NCBI GenBank assembly: GCA_047639315.1
Contig: JBLINQ010000154.1
Coordinates: 1 to 11,823, forward strand
Length of the DNA: 11,823 bases
DNA from: S139-23 sp047639315
Lineage (GTDB): Bacteria > Planctomycetota > GCA-002687715 > DRQF01
Direction: 5' to 3'
How positions within the stretch are numbered: position 1 is the first letter of the stretch; the number at the start of each line of letters is the position of its first letter. The notes below the pieces were generated by a model that had not been told where the DNA came from, did no database searches, and saw nothing but the letters and a program-made list of their open reading frames with translations. Shown one piece after another: positions 1-8,145 of the stretch. A program made the translations under genes and the position numbers.

Positions 1-1277
1 GCACCGTCTTTCTCTATGAACTGCGCGTTAACGGTCTCCTGGCGGCCACTGATGCATCCGTTACAACGATGCCCTATAACCAAGGCGACTCCTTTCCATT
101 CACTTTCACAATTCCCGTTGATCTTTCTGTTGCTGGTTCAGATACACTTGAAGTGAAAGTTGTCTGGGCAGGTCTTGATCAAGATCCAGGAAATGACACT
201 GCAACCTTGAACCTGCATCAACCCGTTCAGGGCGTCGGTTACACAGAAAGCTTCGACATGATTTCTGGGAACAATGGACTTGGCAATCCAACCATCTTCA
301 CTGTTCCAGCAGGTTGGAGCAATGATCCTGTGGATCCAGCCAGTTCGCTTGGGAACATTATCCAGAACTGGGCGCCTCAAGGCGTTGCGGCCGCTAATGG
401 TCCTAATGCTGATCATACTCAGGGGGTAGGTGGCTCTGGTTTGTATATGTACATTGAGGATTCTTCGAACGACACCGGTGACATCAATTTGATCTCACCA
501 TGTTTCGATACCTCGACTGCTGCGACATCCGCTGCGATGAGTTTCTGGCATCACAGTTCCCCAACACCCGGCTCAGCCTCGGATAATATCTTGTCAGTCG
601 ATGTCATCAACGAGACGACCGGTGGCACAGTGTCGATGTCCGTGGCTTCCTTCATGGGTAACGGTACGAGTAACTGGACTCGCAAGGCTGTTGACCTGGC
701 GGCATTCATGCCTGATGTTGTACGCATGGTATTCCGCTGTGGGAATGACAACGCATCAGGCGTTGACGATGTTGCCATCGACGACGTGACATTCTTCAAT
801 CAACTGCAAGCCCTTGGTCAACCACCGACTCCTGGCTTTGCGGTTCTTGAGATGAACACTTCGGTTAACATCAACTCAGATCCAATCATCTTTGGTCAAG
901 CCGGGCCTTACTTCACGTCTGTCGTCGCCAATGACGCGTTGGTTATCAGCATGTCTGGGCAGAGCAACCAAGCGGTTGTCATGTTCTCTGGACCTTTGAA
1001 TCCACGTGTTGCGAGCTTCAGCGGTATCGGCTTCATAGATATTGGCGGACAACTTCAGGCAAACGGACTGCCAAACAGTCTGTCGATCGTGGGTGACGGA
1101 ACTCAACCTGGCTTCGTGAATTCGCTCTTTGTGCTTTCGCCATCGGGCCAAACCGACATCGGCCTCACGGCTCCTTCATTGCCGCCAATGGTCTTGGGCG
1201 CTTTCCAGTGCGCTATTTTTAATTCCGGTGGCACTGGTCTGATGTTCTCAAACTGCGTCGAGCTTTCGATTCAGTAG
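1..1277 (+). CDS. Secreted multidomain beta-sandwich protein, C-terminal part (5' end outside window)
   Basis: The reading frame (codons from base 3) is open to the left edge, so 424 residues of a longer protein are visible. The ATG at 69 is probably internal, because the codons before it continue the same domain (for example YELRVNG). Visible residues about 1-85 look like a CARDB or other Ig-like domain with alternating hydrophobic strands. About 85-270 look like a MAM-like or carbohydrate-binding jelly roll: it opens with YTESFD, has GSGLYMYIEDSS and FWHHSS, and ends with DDVAIDDVTFF. The last 150 residues are Gly/Ser/Asn-rich and lie in a C-terminal domain ending FSNCVELSIQ, of a kind often seen at the end of large planctomycete surface proteins. 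No catalytic motif is visible. The likely role is extracellular binding or structure. It is sealed off from the next gene by a terminator. The domain names rest on sequence pattern only. Confidence 0.8.
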   Translation, partial: TVFLYELRVNGLLAATDASVTTMPYNQGDSFPFTFTIPVDLSVAGSDTLEVKVVWAGLDQDPGNDTATLNLHQPVQGVGYTESFDMISGNNGLGNPTIFTVPAGWSNDPVDPASSLGNIIQNWAPQGVAAANGPNADHTQGVGGSGLYMYIEDSSNDTGDINLISPCFDTSTAATSAAMSFWHHSSPTPGSASDNILSVDVINETTGGTVSMSVASFMGNGTSNWTRKAVDLAAFMPDVVRMVFRCGNDNASGVDDVAIDDVTFFNQLQALGQPPTPGFAVLEMNTSVNINSDPIIFGQAGPYFTSVVANDALVISMSGQSNQAVVMFSGPLNPRVASFSGIGFIDIGGQLQANGLPNSLSIVGDGTQPGFVNSLFVLSPSGQTDIGLTAPSLPPMVLGAFQCAIFNSGGTGLMFSNCVELSIQ

Positions 1278-1302
1278 ATTCGGTAGCGAGTCTCAAAAAT
1301 AA

Positions 1303-1345
1303 GAAGGGCGGCGATGATCTCATCGCCGCTCTTTCTTTTTCTTGG
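1303..1345 (+). terminator. Rho-independent terminator after the first gene
   Basis: A perfect 9-bp stem, GCGGCGATG (1308-1316) and CATCGCCGC (1321-1329), closes a 4-base loop. Weaker G-U and A-U pairs extend it outwards, and a T-rich run (TCTTTCTTTTTCTT) follows. It starts 25 bases after the stop codon at 1277, as expected for an intrinsic terminator of that gene. Confidence 0.9.
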
Positions 1346-1577
1346 CTCCCCAACGGTGGACTTTGCGGTTCAAGATGCTGGCCCGCACTTATTCTCTACG
1401 GGTCGAAATCAACCAAAATGCTCGTTGCGGCCAGGGGGATTCTCCCGATCGCACCCGAATTCCGTCAAATGCGCAGAATAATCAATGCCTGAAGCAACAA
1501 ATCATTGACCTATTGTGGCCTCAAGTATGAAATGCACGACCCTGATATTCGTCACGATTCTCAATTGGACCCTCACC
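1346..1577. other. Intergenic region upstream of the propeller gene
   Basis: About 230 bases lie between the terminator and the chosen ATG at 1578. A 62-codon frame (1342-1530) has no recognisable protein features and I do not accept it. Apart from a weak promoter-like pair near the right end I see no RNA gene, strong repeat or riboswitch-like structure. The region presumably holds the promoter and leader of the gene at 1578. Confidence 0.5.
1505..1531 (+). promoter_or_regulatory. Weak sigma70-like promoter candidate for the propeller gene
   Basis: TTGACC (1505-1510) matches the -35 consensus at five of six positions. TATGAA (1526-1531) could serve as -10, but the spacer is only 15 bases, shorter than the usual 16-18. 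Transcription from here would give a leader of about 40 bases before the ATG at 1578. This is a pattern match only. Confidence 0.22.
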
Positions 1578-4500
1578 ATGAAAACTGTATTCCCGCTCAT
1601 CGTGTGTTTGCTGGGTTTGTCATTTATGCCAATGACATCTGCTCAAACAGAAACACTGAAACCTGATTCAGGAAAATTAGCGAAGAAAGAAACCACGAAG
1701 TCCAAGCCGCCACTGACGAGTAAGTCATTAGAAGGACTCAAGTGGCGTAGCGTCGGACCAGCTGTCATGGGAGGTCGTATTACTTCGCTCGCAGTCAATG
1801 AGTCAGACACGAACATGTGGTGGGCTGCGACCGCCTCTGGTGGTTTGCTCAAGACAGTCAATAATGGCGTCTCATTCGAGCACCAATTTCAGCAAGAAGC
1901 TGTCAGTTCGATCGGTGACGTTGCCGTATCTCAATCTCATCCTGACGTTGTTTGGGTCGGTACCGGTGAAGCGAATCCTCGCAACTCGGTCTCTTGGGGC
2001 AAGGGCGTTTACAAGTCTGTCGATGGCGGCAAGACATGGCAGTACAAAGGGCTCGACAAGACTTTTCAAATTAGCTCCGTGCGGATTCATCCAACGAACC
2101 CTGACATCGTCTATGTCGGCGCCTTAGGTCGCCTCTGGGGAGCCAACGAAGAACGTGGCCTCTACAAGACGACTGATGGCGGCGAGACCTGGAAGAACAT
2201 TCACTATCTCAACGATGAGACCGGTGTCATCGATTTGCAGATGCATCCGACCAATCCCGATGTTTTGTTGGTTGCCACCTACGAGCGGAAACGTGACGGC
2301 TTTGATGGCAACTCTCCAGTCAAAAAGTGGGGCGAGGGTGCCGGTCTATTCCGTACCGACGACGGTGGTGCCACCTTCACAAAGATTGAGAAGGGCATGC
2401 CCAATTGCAAGATCGGCCGGATTGGATTGGAGTTCTATCGCAAAGATCCCAATACCGTTTACATGATCCTCGAGTCCGAAAAAATGGGTAAGGAGCCTGA
2501 GAACGCCTCCTATATGGGTATTACCGGTGAAGACGCAGACGTCGGCGCGCGCCTGATGACCGTCGTCAAAGGTGGCCCAGCCGCTAAGAGTGGCCTTGAG
2601 AAGGGTGACATCGTTTTGCGGATTGGTGAGAAGACCGTGCACTCCTATGCTGAGATGACGGCAGAGATTCGCCGGCACTTGGCTGGCGATACGATCACCG
2701 TTGAGATATCACGCGATCGCAAGAGTCAAGTCATGACTGTCGCTTTGACGACGAAGCCAAAACCAAAAGCCAACGCCAGTGGTGAAGGAGCCAACAATCG
2801 ACGTGGCAATCGCGGCGGCAGTGCGACACGCAATCCATTTGGTGTGCGCCTCGGCGGCCAGGCTGCCAACCTTCAAGGACAACAAGGTGGTGGCGAAGAA
2901 GAGAGCCAATATGGCGGTGTCTACAAGTCGACTGATTGTGGCTTGAGCTGGTCCCGTATTAACTCGGTCAATCCGCGGCCAATGTACTTCAGCGAAATTC
3001 GAACTGATCCCAGTGATGACAATCATCTGTGGCTTGCCGGTGTTTCGCTTTACCGTTCAACCAATGGCGGTGAGAAATTCACTTCTGATGGTGCCGGACG
3101 TGAGGTTCATGTGGATCACCACGCCCTTTGGATCGATCCGAAGGACGGTCGACACATGATTTTAGGTAATGATGGCGGCATCTATGTGACCTATGACCGC
3201 GGGGCCAATTGGGATCACCACAACCATGTTGCGATTGGACAGTTCTACCACGTGACCGTCGGGCCCAAGCTCAACTACAGTATCTATGGCGGACTTCAGG
3301 ACAATGGTAGCTGGGGTGCTCCTAACCGTTCAAGGACTGGAGCCGGGACAATCAATGAGGATTGGATCAAAATCGGAGGGGGCGATGGTTTCGTTTGCCG
3401 AGTTGACCCCAACGACCCAGATCAGATCTATTACGAAAGTCAGAACGGTGGTATGGGGCGAAGAAACCTTCGTACCGGCACCAGGGGTAGCAACCGTCCG
3501 CGGGCGCCACGTCCAGCGCGCCAAGGTGGGGATCAGAATCGCCGTGGCGGTGCAACTGCGAATCGAGCCGGTGGCGGCCAACGCGGCGGCCAACGTGCTG
3601 CCGCTCGCGAGCAGTATCGTTTCAATTGGCGCACCCCTTTCATCTTGTCGAGTCACAACTCGAAGATCTTCTACACCGCAGGTAATAAGGTGTTCAGGTC
3701 CCTTGATAAGGGCAACAAGATGGAGGCGATCTCACCGGACATCACGGCTTCCAAGCGGGGAAGCGCAACGGCATTGGCCGAGTCTCCACGTGACCCGAAA
3801 GTCCTCTACGTCGGTACTGACGACGGCGCTTTCTGGCGGACCAAGGACAATGGCCATACATGGGACAATCTCTTTGTGCCCATGATTGCTGATGTCGCCG
3901 CAGTGAAACCCGACGTCGAGAAGAAAGAGATGATTGTCGCTATCTCTGAAAAGAGTGAAAAGACGACAGAAGTTTCTGCGTCCGTCGCTCTGGACCGCAA
4001 GTTGGCAGCCGCTGAAATGAAGGAGGTGAAAACCACCGACAAACCAGCAGCTAAGACTAAGGTGAAGACCACCGACAAGCCAGCGGCGAAGAAAAAGATG
4101 GCGACGACAACAGAAGGCCGTCGTGGTCGTCGCGGCCGTGGTCGTAACCGAGGTGGCAGGACAGCCGCTAAGGTCGATGTTAAGAGTGCATCTAAGAGTA
4201 ACTTGGCCAGCGTGCTTCCTGATCGCCGTTGGGTGAGCCAGATCGTTGCGTCGAGTTTTGCGACTCCTCGTGTCTATGCCACATTTGACGCTCATCGCTC
4301 TAATGACGACCGTCCATATCCGGTCATGAGTGACGACTTTGGTGAGACATGGCAATCGATCCAAGGCGACCTACCAGATAGTGCTGGCTCGACTCGGACC
4401 ATCGCCGAAGACATCACCAATGAGAATATCCTCTATCTGGGCTGTGAGTTCGGCGCATGGATGTCTATTGATCGCGGTGAGCATTGGGTGAAGTTCACGG

Positions 4501-5150
4501 GCAATTTGCCAACGGTTCCTGTCCACGCGTTTGCTCAGCACAAAGAAGCTGGTGAACTGATTGCTGGCACCCATGGTCGAAGCATTTGGATTTTGGATGT
4601 TTCAGCGATTCGCCAAATGAGCAAGGAGACAGTGACCGCTGCTTCTCACCTCTACAAACCAGGTCGCGCCATCATCTGGCGGAGCGAGCCATCTCACGGT
4701 GGCACCACGCGACGCTTTGTTGGCGAGAATCCAGCCACAGGTGCCCGTATCTACTACTCATTGGGCAAGAAGGCATCCGAGGTCACTTTGACGATCCGCG
4801 ACTTGAGCGGCAAAGAGATCACGAAACTCGAAACCAAGAATGAGAAGGGCTTCCATTCAGCTGCTTGGAATCTTCGTGGTGCTCCACGTTCAAGAACAGC
4901 CGATGGGCGAGCCGTTCCGGCAAGGTTCCGCAGGCGCTTTGCTCCACGAGTGAAGCCTGGCACCTTTGTTGTCGAGTTGACCGTTGACGGCAAGTCCAGC
5001 AGTCATCAGCTCATCGTCGATATCGACCCTGAGAATACTGACCAGACCTGGCTTGAGTCCGAGTTCGAGGCCGAACTCATGGAGGCCCAAGAAGGCGATG
5101 AAGAAGAGGGTGACGACGACGAAGAAGACGACGCGAACGTCGTCTACTAA
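1578..5150 (+). CDS. Exported Asp-box/VPS10-like beta-propeller protein with nested PDZ domain
   Basis: The protein has 1190 residues from ATG 1578. This start gives a clean signal peptide (MKTVFPLIVCLLGL..., likely cut after Ala22 at TSA-QTE); a GTG at 1515 and an ATG at 1527 in the same frame would bury it. No good ribosome binding site is visible. About ten Asp-box (BNR) motifs occur, such as SVDGGKTW at 147-154, TTDGGETW at 198-205 and SDDFGETW late in the protein, the pattern of the sortilin/VPS10-like 'WD40/YVTN/BNR-repeat' family. Residues 312-392 form a PDZ-like domain (GARLMTVVKGGPAAKSGLEKG, then GDIVLRIG). Arg/Gly-rich insertions lie at about 394-450 and 628-680, and a Lys then Arg/Gly insertion at 790-881. 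Residues about 1042-1151 look like an Ig-like/FlgD-like module. The tail from 1163 has 16 acidic residues in 29. The protein probably acts outside the cytoplasmic membrane as a binding scaffold. Family members are often labelled glycosyl hydrolases, but I see no catalytic signature and the substrate is unknown. Confidence 0.9.
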   Translation: MKTVFPLIVCLLGLSFMPMTSAQTETLKPDSGKLAKKETTKSKPPLTSKSLEGLKWRSVGPAVMGGRITSLAVNESDTNMWWAATASGGLLKTVNNGVSFEHQFQQEAVSSIGDVAVSQSHPDVVWVGTGEANPRNSVSWGKGVYKSVDGGKTWQYKGLDKTFQISSVRIHPTNPDIVYVGALGRLWGANEERGLYKTTDGGETWKNIHYLNDETGVIDLQMHPTNPDVLLVATYERKRDGFDGNSPVKKWGEGAGLFRTDDGGATFTKIEKGMPNCKIGRIGLEFYRKDPNTVYMILESEKMGKEPENASYMGITGEDADVGARLMTVVKGGPAAKSGLEKGDIVLRIGEKTVHSYAEMTAEIRRHLAGDTITVEISRDRKSQVMTVALTTKPKPKANASGEGANNRRGNRGGSATRNPFGVRLGGQAANLQGQQGGGEEESQYGGVYKSTDCGLSWSRINSVNPRPMYFSEIRTDPSDDNHLWLAGVSLYRSTNGGEKFTSDGAGREVHVDHHALWIDPKDGRHMILGNDGGIYVTYDRGANWDHHNHVAIGQFYHVTVGPKLNYSIYGGLQDNGSWGAPNRSRTGAGTINEDWIKIGGGDGFVCRVDPNDPDQIYYESQNGGMGRRNLRTGTRGSNRPRAPRPARQGGDQNRRGGATANRAGGGQRGGQRAAAREQYRFNWRTPFILSSHNSKIFYTAGNKVFRSLDKGNKMEAISPDITASKRGSATALAESPRDPKVLYVGTDDGAFWRTKDNGHTWDNLFVPMIADVAAVKPDVEKKEMIVAISEKSEKTTEVSASVALDRKLAAAEMKEVKTTDKPAAKTKVKTTDKPAAKKKMATTTEGRRGRRGRGRNRGGRTAAKVDVKSASKSNLASVLPDRRWVSQIVASSFATPRVYATFDAHRSNDDRPYPVMSDDFGETWQSIQGDLPDSAGSTRTIAEDITNENILYLGCEFGAWMSIDRGEHWVKFTGNLPTVPVHAFAQHKEAGELIAGTHGRSIWILDVSAIRQMSKETVTAASHLYKPGRAIIWRSEPSHGGTTRRFVGENPATGARIYYSLGKKASEVTLTIRDLSGKEITKLETKNEKGFHSAAWNLRGAPRSRTADGRAVPARFRRRFAPRVKPGTFVVELTVDGKSSSHQLIVDIDPENTDQTWLESEFEAELMEAQEGDEEEGDDDEEDDANVVY
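3573..3596 (+). repeat. 12-bp tandem repeat in an Arg/Gly insertion
   Basis: The 11-base string GGCGGCCAACG occurs at 3573-3583 and again at 3585-3595, with a period of 12. It is in frame and encodes GGQR twice within the second Arg/Gly-rich insertion of the propeller protein, which suggests growth by short tandem duplication. Confidence 0.75.
4026..4097 (+). repeat. 36-bp in-frame tandem duplication (VKTTDKPAAK)
   Basis: Two adjacent 36-base units (4026-4061 and 4062-4097) encode VKTTDKPAAKTK and VKTTDKPAAKKK. They differ at several synonymous third positions (AAA/AAG, GCA/GCG, GCT/GCG), so the duplication is not very recent and the peptide appears to have been conserved. It lies at the start of the Lys-rich part of the third low-complexity insertion of the propeller protein. 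Confidence 0.85.
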
Positions 5151-5170
5151 GTCTGACTTCTTCTTTGACT

Positions 5171-8065
5171 CTATTTGATCGACAACGTCGGGCCGGCGAC
5201 CTTCACTTGGTTGCCGGCTCGATCTTTGCCGATGAAGGTTAAGCTGAATTCACCTTTTAGTTCGGTGTCCTTCAGATTCATCTGGTAGATCCCGCCTCCG
5301 ATGTATTTCATTTGCACTACACCATTGGGGACCTTCTTCCCGGCTTCCTTAACTTCCCATTGCGCAGACGCGAAAACTTGGGATTCACCGTCATCCTGAA
5401 TCGATTCTTGCCAAGCCACTCGAACGAATGTCTCGCCTGAAGCGTTAATGATCGTCATAGAGCGTAAGAAGCGGGGCGCCAGGGTATCGGCCGGTCCGTT
5501 GTTTCGATAGAAACGATTCTCGAAGCCTTCGAATCTCTTGCTTTCGCCTTGGGCTGTCACGATGTCGGCCCGGCCATCGCCATCGAAATCGGCAACAGTC
5601 AAGTCAAGTGTGCCATCAGCAAACACGCTGAAAGCGCCTTCTTTTTGCTTCATGAAACCTGGAGCGAATTTGCCACTATTGATGAATACCTTCTCTTCTG
5701 CCGTACTACTGGAGATGAGCGTAGCCACAATTAAGTCGAGAAAGCCGTCGTTGTTGACGTCCAGGAAAGCGAACTCGTTTTCATCCTCGTTGTTGCGCCC
5801 TTCAAAGCCATCCTTCACCACGGCAAAAGAGAGTTTTCCGGTTTCGATCAAATTGTTGCGCAAGAGAACGTTCATGTAACGATTTCTGCGGTCGCCACCC
5901 CAACTCATGTGGACGGCGTCAAGGTCGCCATCATTGTCGAGGTCGGCCCATTCGATTTCATAGGGTTGACCGCCGCGTTCTGCACTTGGGATCGTCTTGT
6001 CGTCGAAGGTGAAATTTGCGTTGCCGTCATTGATATAAAGCTGGGTCACTTGAGACTTGCCATCGACCACAATGTCCAAGTCTAAGTCGCCGTCGATGTC
6101 CATTACTTTGGCGTTCTGGGCACCCACCTTATCCTTAGCATTGAGACGCGCGCTGTCGTCTGTGAAGTGACCTTTTCCGTCATTCAGAAGAAGTCGAGCT
6201 TTACCCCCGGGAGCGCGGTCTGAGTTTGGCCCAGAATCGACAAACACAAGGTCGAGGTCGCCATCACAGTCAAAGTCACCGTAACTGACGCCATTGCAAT
6301 TTAGGATTAGCTCTGGGAGTCTTGTCTTGGTTTCGTCGATGTAGCGCTTGCTCTCAGGATCAAAACGCAAAAGTCGTTGTTGAGCACCGAAGGCGACAGC
6401 GAACACAATGTCGTCGTAGCCGTCGCCGTCGACATCACAAAGAGTCAGGTTCTTGGCGTGGACGCGAAAGTCTGCGGGTAAGTAGCTGGCGCTCATATCC
6501 TTAAAGACGGGGCGTCCGCGCCGTGAGCCAAAGTTGACCAAGATCGTCGGGGGCAGGGGGTCTTTGCTTGGCGCTGCCATGTCACCTGGTTTGTGCCAGC
6601 CGTTGCAGTTGGCGAAAATGATATCGAGCTTGCCGTCTTGGTTTACATCGCAAGGGTGAACGCCCTCACTCCACATGGGTTCGCTCGCCAAGGCCTCATG
6701 CAGCTCAACAAACTGCGGTGCTTGCGTTTCAGCATTCAGAATAGTCGCGAGGAGTTTCTGTGAATCACCCTTCTTCTCTCCGGCCTTAATGGCGAAACGT
6801 AGGACGGCTGCCGCCTCTTTCAGGTTTCCAGAACGAATGAGCGCTTGGGCATTGTCCATCAAGTTGGGCAGTAGCATCTTGTTGTGAGAACCAATTTTTC
6901 GCCACAAACTGAGTGCTGTGTCGTGATCTTCTGTGTGAACGAAGCGCCAGAAAACGTCATCCTCGCGTCGTTCAGCCGGAGCTGGTGTGCTGCTAAGAGC
7001 AAGTTCGACGAGCGCACGGCTCAGCTCTCGGGCGATCCGGCCTTCTATGTTAGCCAGCACGACTACTGAGCCCTTGTTTTCCTCAAGGTGAACGTGGATA
7101 GCTGAGAAGCCATTGATATTGCCGCCGTGCATTCGACCATGGGCGATCGTCCCATTCTCCAAATCGAATTTTGTGCGAAACCAGCCATAGCCGTACTTGC
7201 CAGCTTGCTTGTCAAATGATGCGAGCTTGCTTTCATTGGAAAGGACACGATTTTCAGAGATTGCCCGATCCCACTTGTGGAGATCGTCGACCGTGGAATA
7301 GAGACCACCAGCACCAATCGGAACGCTCATGTCAAGGTATTCGGCACCTATCAATACTCCAGCGACTTGCTTGTGACCTTGGGCTCGATTCGCCACGATC
7401 TTCTGGTTGTAGTCTTGTCCCGTGTTTTTGAGACCAAGCGGAATCAAGAGCGATTCCTTCAGGTAGACATCAAACTTCTTCTTTGAAATTGCTTCAACGA
7501 TAGCCGCTAGGACAACATAACCTGCATTCGAATATTGAAGTCCTTCTCCCGGTTCGAATTGAAGGTCTGTACTACACCATTGTTTGACAATGCTCGCTAA
7601 TTCGCGCGAGTGTCTCATGGCGTCACGAAATACCGGATCCTTCATCGGGAAGTTGGGGAGTCCGCTAGAGTGACAAAGGAGATGGTGAATTGTGATCTTG
7701 TCGCCAATGTCCTTGCGATACTCCGGCAAAAACTTGGTGATCGGATCTTTGAGGCTCAACGCACCTTTATCTACAAATCGCATGATGAGCGCCGCCGTAA
7801 ACGACTTGGATATCGAACCAATACGAAACCGAGTGTTCGTTCGATTGGGAGTTGAAGTTTCACGATTGGCCAAGCCGACGCTGCCTCGGTAGAGGATCTC
7901 ATTGCCTTTGGCCACGAGAATCGTGCCACTGAATCCACGTAGCTGAGCGTATTCACGCATCAACGTCTCATACTTGTTGGGCGGCTGGCGACGTCGCTGC
8001 TGGGCTATGGATACAACACTAAGAGTCGTGAACATGACGAGAAAACAGAGAATGCGGCGATTCAT
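5171..8065 (-). CDS. Exported beta-lactamase-family serine hydrolase fused to FG-GAP repeats
   Basis: The protein has 964 residues from ATG 8065. That start gives a signal peptide (MNRRILCFLVMFTTLSVVSIA, cut before QQ) and has an upstream AAGGA; a TTG at 8083 would add six residues. Residues about 35-360 are a class C beta-lactamase/D-Ala-D-Ala carboxypeptidase-like domain with all three active-site motifs: SISK (Ser84, Lys87), YSN (178-180) and HGG (313-315). Residues about 370-450 are helical and TPR-like. Residues about 470-845 carry seven FG-GAP/VCBS-type calcium motifs (starting at 473, 544, 597, 656, 708, 769 and 826; for example DVDGDGYDD and DFDGDGRAD), spaced 52-71 residues apart, as in a seven-bladed integrin-like propeller. 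The last 100 residues look Ig-like. The likely role is an exported esterase, peptidase or amidase with a binding propeller; substrate unknown. It probably shares a transcript with the metalloprotease gene 80 bp upstream. Confidence 0.93.
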   Translation of the reverse strand: MNRRILCFLVMFTTLSVVSIAQQRRRQPPNKYETLMREYAQLRGFSGTILVAKGNEILYRGSVGLANRETSTPNRTNTRFRIGSISKSFTAALIMRFVDKGALSLKDPITKFLPEYRKDIGDKITIHHLLCHSSGLPNFPMKDPVFRDAMRHSRELASIVKQWCSTDLQFEPGEGLQYSNAGYVVLAAIVEAISKKKFDVYLKESLLIPLGLKNTGQDYNQKIVANRAQGHKQVAGVLIGAEYLDMSVPIGAGGLYSTVDDLHKWDRAISENRVLSNESKLASFDKQAGKYGYGWFRTKFDLENGTIAHGRMHGGNINGFSAIHVHLEENKGSVVVLANIEGRIARELSRALVELALSSTPAPAERREDDVFWRFVHTEDHDTALSLWRKIGSHNKMLLPNLMDNAQALIRSGNLKEAAAVLRFAIKAGEKKGDSQKLLATILNAETQAPQFVELHEALASEPMWSEGVHPCDVNQDGKLDIIFANCNGWHKPGDMAAPSKDPLPPTILVNFGSRRGRPVFKDMSASYLPADFRVHAKNLTLCDVDGDGYDDIVFAVAFGAQQRLLRFDPESKRYIDETKTRLPELILNCNGVSYGDFDCDGDLDLVFVDSGPNSDRAPGGKARLLLNDGKGHFTDDSARLNAKDKVGAQNAKVMDIDGDLDLDIVVDGKSQVTQLYINDGNANFTFDDKTIPSAERGGQPYEIEWADLDNDGDLDAVHMSWGGDRRNRYMNVLLRNNLIETGKLSFAVVKDGFEGRNNEDENEFAFLDVNNDGFLDLIVATLISSSTAEEKVFINSGKFAPGFMKQKEGAFSVFADGTLDLTVADFDGDGRADIVTAQGESKRFEGFENRFYRNNGPADTLAPRFLRSMTIINASGETFVRVAWQESIQDDGESQVFASAQWEVKEAGKKVPNGVVQMKYIGGGIYQMNLKDTELKGEFSLTFIGKDRAGNQVKVAGPTLSIK
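5192..5218 (+). other. Hairpin in the convergent 3' ends
   Basis: GCCGGCGACC (5192-5201) and GGTTGCCGGC (5209-5218) form a 10-bp stem with one G-U pair in the plus-strand RNA and a 7-base loop. It begins 42 bases past the propeller stop codon and lies inside the last codons of the serine hydrolase gene. It lacks a proper U tract, so it may pause or help end the plus-strand transcript, or may simply reflect the two Ala-Gly codon pairs at its ends. Confidence 0.35.
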
Positions 8066-8075
8066 CAAATGAGTA

Positions 8076-8081
8076 TCCTTC
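8076..8081 (-). promoter_or_regulatory. Ribosome binding site supporting start at 8065
   Basis: On the minus strand GAAGGA lies 10 bases before the ATG at 8065. The alternative TTG at 8083 lies upstream of this site and so cannot use it. The site therefore favours the ATG that begins the signal peptide. Confidence 0.6.
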
Positions 8082-8145
8082 AAGTGTGGTGTCGGGAGTC
8101 AGACTACCATCCACAGCCCGGCCGTAAAGCTCGTAGGTGGACGGT

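Noticed and set aside
1515..1577. GTG 1515 or ATG 1527 as start of the propeller protein
   Set aside because: They place 17-21 extra residues before an otherwise ideal signal peptide starting at ATG 1578.
3286..3885. 199-codon plus-strand frame overlapping the propeller gene
   Set aside because: It is an out-of-frame shadow over the Arg/Gly-rich region, with no recognisable protein pattern.
4026..4097. CRISPR-like or mobile-element repeat
   Set aside because: There are only two adjacent in-frame copies without spacers, and they encode the same peptide; this is a protein-level tandem duplication.
3732..4364. 210-codon minus-strand open frame inside the propeller gene
   Set aside because: It is antisense to the Lys/Arg-rich insertion; low-complexity sense codons leave the opposite frame open. 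No domain, signal peptide or ribosome binding site is visible.
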